NCBI GenBank assembly: GCA_036272055.1
Contig: DATAZL010000053.1
Coordinates: forward strand, 218,972 to 282,971
DNA: 64,000 nucleotides
Direction of reading: 5' to 3'
From: DASZVB01 sp036272055
GTDB taxonomy: Bacteria; Myxococcota_A; Polyangia; Polyangiales; Polyangiaceae
Shown here: piece after piece, positions 58,740-64,000 of the stretch
Layout: every line of letters begins with the position of its first letter
Numbering within the stretch: position 1 is the first letter of the stretch
The notes under the pieces: model-generated
The model's input: only the letters and a program-made list of their open reading frames with translations
What the model was told of the DNA's origin: nothing
The model's database searches: none
Program-made: the position numbers and the translations under genes

Positions 58740-61340
58740 TCAGCGCACGTCGAGCTGACCCGCGTTCACGCGATTGTCTTCTGCCGCACCGTGCTTCACC
58801 TCCAGACGCTGTTCGCCGCGGAACAGGCCGAAGAACACGGTGTACGTGCCGCCGGTGAAATTCGGCTCGAGCTCGAACGGGTGAATGTCCTCGATGAAGT
58901 CACCCTGGTGCCAGAGATGGAAAGGATATTTCCCTTCGAGCGTGTCGTGGTCGCCATTGTAGCGACGCTGGTACCCATCTACGTGGATGAAGGTCTGCCA
59001 CTCACCCGAGATGGGACGCACCACCTCGTAATAGAAGTGAAACTGGTACGGCTTGCCCGCGCGCACGTTCGGTACGAGCTGCCCGTCGGGCGTCGTCACG
59101 GCCCATCCGATCGCGTGGAGCTGCCCGTTGAAGTCGACGTCCAGCTTGCGCTGCGGTTCGGGCCGCGCCTCGAGCACCCACCGCGTGAACGGGTTCTGAT
59201 TCGTCTCGCCCGGCTCGAGCCGGTTCGACACGAGCAGGATCTCGCTCGAGCGAGCGTCGAGGACGGGAAGGTTCTTCGCGGGCGCACGGTGCGCGCGGAA
59301 CTGCGCGTTCATCTGTGCGATCTCGCTCGCCCGAACGACGAGCCAGCGGCGCTGATCGTCGCGCTCGACGAGCCAGTTGAACGCCTCCTGGCTGCCGGCG
59401 AAGACGCGCACGTCACCGTGCGCGTAGTAGCGCGCGCTCGCGGAGCCCGACCCTGCGCCCATCATCGCGAGCGTCTCACCGGGCTTCGCGAGATGCTGAT
59501 ACGACTCGAACACCTCTTTCGGCGACATCTGCCGCGCGAGGAGCGGGTAGTACCCGAACGAGAGCGCCGCGCCGAACGCACCGATCGCGGCGATCGCCGC
59601 CGTCGCGCGCGAGGCGCGGAGCCGCCGTAGAACGACGCGGCACACGTCGCGCGCGAGCATGACGAGGCTCGGTGACACGATGAGCACCGGGAGAAGGAGA
59701 AAGCCGAACTTCGCGACCTGACGGGTCGGTAGCGCCATCGACTCGAGCTGCTGCCAGTGCGCGAAGTGGTCGCTGATGACGGTCGCGGCGGCGAGCACCG
59801 CGAGCGACGCCTCGAGCGCGAGGAGCCCGAAGGCGATGTTGCCGTCGTAGGCGTGCCGGAGCTCCTTGTAGAAGGTCCGGTGCTCGGCGCGGTCGAACAC
59901 CTTCTGGCCCTCTTCTCGCTCGAGGAAGAAGAGCCCGAAGAGCGCCGCGCTCACGAGCGTGCCCGCCGACAGGATCATGAACCCGAGGTCCTTGAAGCTC
60001 TCGGGGAACTTGGCGTTGTCGACGACGAAGGCGCTGAGCCCCTTCTCGGGGAAATTCTTGAAGTCCCCCAGGAAGAGGACGAGCAACGCGGCCACGCCTA
60101 GGGCGAGAGTGCGCGAGCCCGGCGCGCCGCGCTCGAAGTCACGGAGCATGACGGCGACGGCGACGGCGAGCGCGAACACGCCGGAGAACGGGAGCACGCC
60201 GAAGAGCGGCGCGAGCGCCGTGTAGCCGCCGAAGCAGAGCACCGAGACGACCAGCACCGTGATGCGCGCGCTCGACTCGCGCTCGAGCAGGACGCCCTCA
60301 ACGCCGACGGGTGAGCGGAGGAGCCGGCCGAGTGCGAACGGGACGACCGCGCTCCACGGGAAGAGCGCGTGTCCGAGCTCGAGCACCATCGCATCGTGGG
60401 TCTGCATCGCGCGGTGCCGGTCGAGCGTGCTGCCGAGGAGCCGCGAGAACTGGTGATCGGGCAGGGTGAAGAGCACCTTGAGCCCGAGGGCCGTGCCGAC
60501 GACGCCGAGGACGAGCGCGAGCACGGCGAAGATGCCGCCCAGGCGGTCCACGGTGTGCGAGCTACGACGGACGAGCCACGTCACGCCGACGGAAAGCGCC
60601 GGCAGGGCTACCCCAAAAAAAACGCCCCGCGCGCCGAAACCGGTGAGCATCCCGAACACGCCGAGGAACGCGAAGCCTCCGCGCGCGGCGGCGCTCGGCC
60701 GCTCGTCGAAGACGGCGATGGAAAGACCGGCTACGGCCATCGCAACCGACGACATCGTGACGATGTCCCCGAGGATCGTCCGCGCTTCCAGGAAGAAGAG
60801 CGGCATCGTCGCGAGCACGATGACGGTGAAGGCGGCAGTGACGCGATCGACGAGGCGCGCGACGAACAGGTACGTCGCCGCGACGCCGAGGAGGCCCCAC
60901 AGCGCCATCGGAAGCCGCCCCGCCCACTCGCTGAGACCGAGGAAACGGAGGCCGACCGCGATCGACGTGAAGGGGAGCTCGCCCCTGCCGAGCTCGCCCG
61001 CCGTGGGCACGTAGTTGGTCGCGCCGTCGATGATGAGGTTCTTGCCGCCGAGGAGCGTGACGGCGATGCGGCGCGACAGGTCGGCGACGTTGAGCTCGTA
61101 GGGCTCCCAGATGCCACTCGCCGAGATGGGACCGAAGAGGCTCCCCAGCGTGAGGAGCGCGGCGACCACGAGGAGCCCGCGGCGCGCGCCGACGGCGTTG
61201 GGGTCCGGAGCGACGTTCTCGTCGGGTACCCCGGCGGGCTCGACGGGAGCGGCCGCGATATCGGGCATTTCGGCGGCGATCACGTCGCCCGTCGCGGGGA
61301 CGGCAGCGGGCTCTTCCGGGGCGGGATTGCTTTCGGTCAT
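58740..61340 (-). CDS. Large membrane glycosyltransferase, GT39/ArnT-like
   Basis: An 866-residue protein from ATG 61340; a TTG at 61349 is in frame but less likely. After a 55-residue Pro/Ala-rich cytoplasmic leader there is a first loop SASGIWEPYELNVADLSRRIA, the acidic GT-C motif, and about twelve transmembrane helices (AGRLPMALWGLLGVAATYLFVARLVD; AGLSIAVFDERPSAAARGGFAFLGVFGMLTG). The C-terminal periplasmic domain from about residue 700 has beta features (LDVDFNGQLHAIGWAVTT; FHFYYEVVRPISGEWQTFIHVDGYQRRYNGDHDTLEGKYPFHLWHQGDFIEDI; YTVFFGLFRGEQRLEV). It would use a polyprenyl-linked sugar to glycosylate lipids or proteins outside the membrane. It is divergent from era. Confidence 0.85.
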   Translation of the reverse strand: MTESNPAPEEPAAVPATGDVIAAEMPDIAAAPVEPAGVPDENVAPDPNAVGARRGLLVVAALLTLGSLFGPISASGIWEPYELNVADLSRRIAVTLLGGKNLIIDGATNYVPTAGELGRGELPFTSIAVGLRFLGLSEWAGRLPMALWGLLGVAATYLFVARLVDRVTAAFTVIVLATMPLFFLEARTILGDIVTMSSVAMAVAGLSIAVFDERPSAAARGGFAFLGVFGMLTGFGARGVFFGVALPALSVGVTWLVRRSSHTVDRLGGIFAVLALVLGVVGTALGLKVLFTLPDHQFSRLLGSTLDRHRAMQTHDAMVLELGHALFPWSAVVPFALGRLLRSPVGVEGVLLERESSARITVLVVSVLCFGGYTALAPLFGVLPFSGVFALAVAVAVMLRDFERGAPGSRTLALGVAALLVLFLGDFKNFPEKGLSAFVVDNAKFPESFKDLGFMILSAGTLVSAALFGLFFLEREEGQKVFDRAEHRTFYKELRHAYDGNIAFGLLALEASLAVLAAATVISDHFAHWQQLESMALPTRQVAKFGFLLLPVLIVSPSLVMLARDVCRVVLRRLRASRATAAIAAIGAFGAALSFGYYPLLARQMSPKEVFESYQHLAKPGETLAMMGAGSGSASARYYAHGDVRVFAGSQEAFNWLVERDDQRRWLVVRASEIAQMNAQFRAHRAPAKNLPVLDARSSEILLVSNRLEPGETNQNPFTRWVLEARPEPQRKLDVDFNGQLHAIGWAVTTPDGQLVPNVRAGKPYQFHFYYEVVRPISGEWQTFIHVDGYQRRYNGDHDTLEGKYPFHLWHQGDFIEDIHPFELEPNFTGGTYTVFFGLFRGEQRLEVKHGAAEDNRVNAGQLDVR

Positions 61341-61350
61341 GACGAGCAAC

Positions 61351-61370
61351 TGGGAGCCGCTATAGCGCGG
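61351..61370. promoter_or_regulatory. Shared 20-base element with TATAGC core, copy 2
   Basis: TGGGAGCCGCTATAGCGCGG, one mismatch from 21938-21957. It lies 64 bases before era; TATAGC at 61361-61366 could be its -10 box. No consensus -35 is visible. Confidence 0.35.
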
Positions 61371-61433
61371 GACGTGCTAGACGGACCACACGATTCGGCC
61401 CTGGCGGCCGCTCGAACCCCCATCCAAAGCATC

Positions 61434-62405
61434 ATGCGATTCGGCACCGTGGCCCTCGTAGGCCGCACGAATGTCGGCAAATCGACGTTCCTGAACGCGG
61501 CGCTCGGTGAGCCGCTCGCCATCGTCTCGAGGCTCCCGCAGACGACGCGGGACGCACTCCTCGGCGTCGTACACCGGCCCGAGGCACAGATCGCGTTCGT
61601 GGACCTGCCCGGCCTTCACCGGCCGAGGACCGAGCTCGGGCGGCGCATGAACGCGACGGCCCGCGGCACCGCGCGCTCGACCGACGTCGTCGTGCTGATG
61701 ACCGACGTCACGTCCCTCACGGCCACCACCCGCGAGAAGGCCGAGAAGGAGCCGCTGCTCCCGGAGGACGTCGAGCACATCAAGGACATCGCGCCGGAGG
61801 CGACGGTGATCTGCGTCGTCAACAAGGTGGATCTGCTGCGCGACAAGTCGCGCCTCCTCCATATGCTCTCCGCGCTGAGCGAGCTGCGCACGTTCGCGGC
61901 GCTCGTTCCGATCAGCGCGCGCTCCGCCGACGGCGTGGAGCGGGTGCTCGAGGAGATCGAGAAGCTCTTGCCGGAGGGGCTCGCCGGCTACGACGAGATG
62001 ACGCTGACCGACCGCCCCACGTCGTTCTTCGTCCGCGAGTACGTGCGCGAGCAGGTGCTGAACCTGACGGAGGGTGAGGTACCCCACGCCGTGGCCGTCT
62101 CGGTGGAAGAAGTGAGCGAGACCGCGAAGGTCGTCATCGTGAAGGCGACGATCCATGTCGAGAAGGACGGGCAGCGAGCCATCCTCGTCGGCAAGGGTGG
62201 CGCCCAGATCAAGGAGCTCGGGATCGGCGCGCGCAAGCGGCTCGAGGAGCTCCTCGGACGCAAGGTGCACATCGAGCTCTTCGTGCGCGTCACGCCGCGG
62301 TGGAAGAGCATGCCGCGCCAGCTCGCCGAGCTCGGCTACGACAGACCCACTGGCGGTGGCGGCGGTGGTAACAGCGGCGGCGACGGTTCCGGGGACCGGT
62401 CGTGA
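61434..62405 (+). CDS. era: GTPase Era
   Basis: A 323-residue protein: G1 LVGRTNVGKST, G2 RLPQTTRD, G3 DLPGLHRP, G4 NKVD and the C-terminal KH domain (ATIHVEKDGQRAILVGKGGAQIKELGIGARKRLEELLGRKVHIELFVRVTPRW). Era binds the 3' end of 16S rRNA and is needed for 30S maturation. The ATG at 61434 gives the normal short N terminus. A Gly-rich tail (TGGGGGGNSGGDG) extends the C terminus beyond the KH domain. The stop overlaps the der start by four bases (GTGA), so both are translated together. Confidence 0.97.
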   Translation: MRFGTVALVGRTNVGKSTFLNAALGEPLAIVSRLPQTTRDALLGVVHRPEAQIAFVDLPGLHRPRTELGRRMNATARGTARSTDVVVLMTDVTSLTATTREKAEKEPLLPEDVEHIKDIAPEATVICVVNKVDLLRDKSRLLHMLSALSELRTFAALVPISARSADGVERVLEEIEKLLPEGLAGYDEMTLTDRPTSFFVREYVREQVLNLTEGEVPHAVAVSVEEVSETAKVVIVKATIHVEKDGQRAILVGKGGAQIKELGIGARKRLEELLGRKVHIELFVRVTPRWKSMPRQLAELGYDRPTGGGGGGNSGGDGSGDRS

Positions 62406-63721
62406 CCCCGATCGTCGCCATCGTAGGCCGACCGAACGTCGGCAAGAGCACGCTCTTCAATCGCTTCGCCGGGCAAGATCTGGCGATCGTCTTCGACGAG
62501 CCCGGCGTCACCCGCGAGCGTCACTATGCCGACGCGCATCTTCATGGCCGCGACATCACGCTGATCGACACCGGCGGTTTCGACCCGCTGTCGAAGGACC
62601 CGCTCGGCGTCGGTATCGTGCGCCACGTCGAGGCGGCCATCGCCGAGGCAGACGCCATCCTGTGCATCCTCGACGGCACCGCGCCACCGACGTCCGCCGA
62701 CCGTGAGGCCGTCGCGCTCCTCCGTCGTTCGAAGAAGCCCGTGCTCTACGCCGCGAACAAGGCCGACGACCAGAACAAGGCCCTCGTCGCGAACGACCTC
62801 TACACGCTCGGCGTGGACCGCATCTTCCCGATCTCGGCGACGCACGGCCGCGGGCTCCACGAGCTCGAGGCGTCCCTCGTCGCGCTTCTCCCGCCGCCCG
62901 CGGGCGAGCCGAGCGACGACGAGAACAAGGGTCTTCCCCGCGTCGCGATCGTCGGTCGCCCGAACGCCGGCAAATCGTCGCTCTTCAACCGTCTCGCGGG
63001 CGAGGAGCGCGCGCTCGTCGACGCGAGGCCGGGCACGACGGTGGATACGGTCGACACCCGGGTCGTGCTCGCCGGTCAGGCGGCGATCCTCGTCGACACC
63101 GCGGGCGTCCGCAGGAAGACGAAGGTCGACACCGGCGTCGAGTCGGCGAGCGTCATGCGCGCGATCCGCGCGGTGGGCCGAGCCGACGTCGTGGTCGTCC
63201 TCTGCGACGCGACGCTCCCGGTCGCGGAGCAGGACGCGCGCCTGCTCGGTCTCGCCGCCGACCGCGGGCGCGCCGTGATCATCGGGCTCTCCAAGGCCGA
63301 CCTGCTCGACCGTGACGCACGCAGCAAGGTCTCCCAGGCCGCCCGCGACACGATGCACTTCGCGACGTGGGCGACGACGGTGCTCCTCAGCGCGCGCACC
63401 GGCGAGGGCGTCGCCGAGCTCGAGAAGACCATCGTCACCGCGTATCAGGCATTCCACCGGCGCGTCGGCACGGGAGAGCTGAACCGATTCTTCCGCGACG
63501 TGCTCGAGCGCACGCCGCCCCCGACCCACGGCGGTAAAGCGCCGCGTCTCTACTACGTCACCCAGGCCGAAACGGCGCCGCCGGTATTCGTCGTGATGTG
63601 CAACGCGCCGGAGGCCGTCAAGGCGAGCTACCAGCGCTTCGTCGCGAACCAGATCCGGAAATTCTTCGGCTTCGACTACGTCCCGGTGCTCGTGCACTTC
63701 CGCGGCCGCACCAAGAAGTGA
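62402..63721 (+). CDS. der: GTPase Der (EngA)
   Basis: A 439-residue double GTPase from GTG 62402. First G domain: GRPNVGKSTLFNRFAG, DTGGFDPLS, NKADD; second: GRPNAGKSSLFNRLAG, DTAGVRRKTKVDTGVES, SKADLLD; then the KH-like domain ending FFGFDYVPVLVHFRGRTKK. Der is essential for 50S subunit assembly. The two-G-domain plan is unique to this family, so the call is secure. It is preceded by era, and followed after 20 bases by the tandem hairpin repeats. Confidence 0.98.
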   Translation: MTPIVAIVGRPNVGKSTLFNRFAGQDLAIVFDEPGVTRERHYADAHLHGRDITLIDTGGFDPLSKDPLGVGIVRHVEAAIAEADAILCILDGTAPPTSADREAVALLRRSKKPVLYAANKADDQNKALVANDLYTLGVDRIFPISATHGRGLHELEASLVALLPPPAGEPSDDENKGLPRVAIVGRPNAGKSSLFNRLAGEERALVDARPGTTVDTVDTRVVLAGQAAILVDTAGVRRKTKVDTGVESASVMRAIRAVGRADVVVVLCDATLPVAEQDARLLGLAADRGRAVIIGLSKADLLDRDARSKVSQAARDTMHFATWATTVLLSARTGEGVAELEKTIVTAYQAFHRRVGTGELNRFFRDVLERTPPPTHGGKAPRLYYVTQAETAPPVFVVMCNAPEAVKASYQRFVANQIRKFFGFDYVPVLVHFRGRTKK

Positions 63722-63740
63722 GCGAGAGATTTAGCGACTG

Positions 63741-64000
63741 ACGGGATGACGGAGTTGACGGCGTGGGATTGGTTTGTGGGGGGGTCTTGACCCCCGCGGG
63801 CTCGCTTCGCGACCCGCTCCCCCGCCGCCCTTCGGGCGCGCTCGCTTTGCTCGCAGGCGATTACCGGTGACGGGGTGACGGTATTGACGGCGTGGGATTG
63901 GTTTGTGGGGGGGTCTTGACCCCCGCGGGCTCGCTTCGCGACCCGCTCCCCCGCCGCCCTTCGGGCGCGCTCGCTTTGCTCGCAGGCGATTACCGGTGAC
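63741..64000. repeat. 129-bp tandem repeat of hairpin-rich units, truncated by window end
   Basis: Two complete units (63741-63869 and 63870-63998) differ at only three of 129 positions; a third begins at 63999. Each holds three hairpins: GGGGGTC-TT-GACCCCC (63780-63795), GCGGG-C-TCGC-TTC-GCGA-CCCGC with a bulged C (63796-63817) and CGCCC-TTC-GGGCG (63826-63838). A diverged element with the same fold is at 26423-26500. There is no protein-coding signal. Confidence 0.8.

Noticed and set aside
60369..61433. Upstream extension of era to 678 codons
   Set aside because: This part is antisense to the GT39-type gene; the ATG at 61434 gives the normal Era N terminus.

Overview
This window is high-GC DNA from the genome core of a gram-negative bacterium, most likely a member of the Myxococcota (deltaproteobacterial type, Polyangia-like). 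The basis is the composition, the large number of secreted lipoproteins, a PilZ protein of the kind that is paralogous in Myxococcus, AgmX/PglI-tail and giant TPR proteins known from myxobacterial envelope machines, and an ECF sigma factor with a zinc-less anti-sigma partner. No rRNA, tRNA, CRISPR, phage or transposase gene is visible. Genes are tightly packed, often with ATGA/TGATG overlaps. Identifications come from reading translations against remembered family features; no database search was run.

Layout. 1-4.4 kb: tail of a lipid-kinase gene, then a minus-strand run (lipoprotein, aminopeptidase P, barrel-like protein, Cys-rich protein, lipoprotein). 4.4-8.9 kb: small helical protein, secreted S9-like hydrolase, RluB/RsuA-type pseudouridine synthase (tail-overlapping the hydrolase), cupin. 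9-10.6 kb: two paralogous lipoproteins with calcium-loop-like repeats. 10.9-15.8 kb: CopG-type regulator with a palindrome inside its promoter, lepA, and an active/inactive M16 peptidase pair. 15.8-24.8 kb: housekeeping metabolism (FMN reductase fusion, phosphohexomutase, biotin carboxylase, rlmN, mazG, PaaG-like isomerase, cysteine synthase, YgfZ-like protein). 24.8-29.6 kb: PDZ lipoprotein, SDR-like protein, a class II amidotransferase lacking its cysteine, membrane/lipoproteins. 29.7-35 kb: two unusual double-domain ketosynthases, an acyl carrier protein and a MoxR ATPase, apparently one operon. 35-39.6 kb: flippase-like membrane protein, rluD, membrane glycosyltransferase, maf.

39.8-58 kb is the most distinctive region. 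A short Wza-like export lipoprotein and an outer-membrane barrel stand beside a long operon whose products (two very large TPR proteins, a TPR lipoprotein, a three-TM TolQ/MotA-like protein and a GltG/PglI-like TonB-type protein) match by architecture and order the Glt/Nfs trans-envelope machines that in Myxococcus xanthus drive gliding or build the spore coat. An ECF sigma/anti-sigma pair is divergent from the operon and a PilZ protein follows. 58.7-63.7 kb: a GT39-type membrane glycosyltransferase, era and der. The window closes in a 129-bp tandem repeat of hairpins; a diverged element with the same fold lies at 26.4 kb.

Main leads: the combined polysaccharide-export plus Glt/Nfs-like locus; the orphan ketosynthase/ACP/MoxR operon; the hairpin repeat family with compensatory stem changes; and the palindrome located exactly in the spacer of the CopG promoter.
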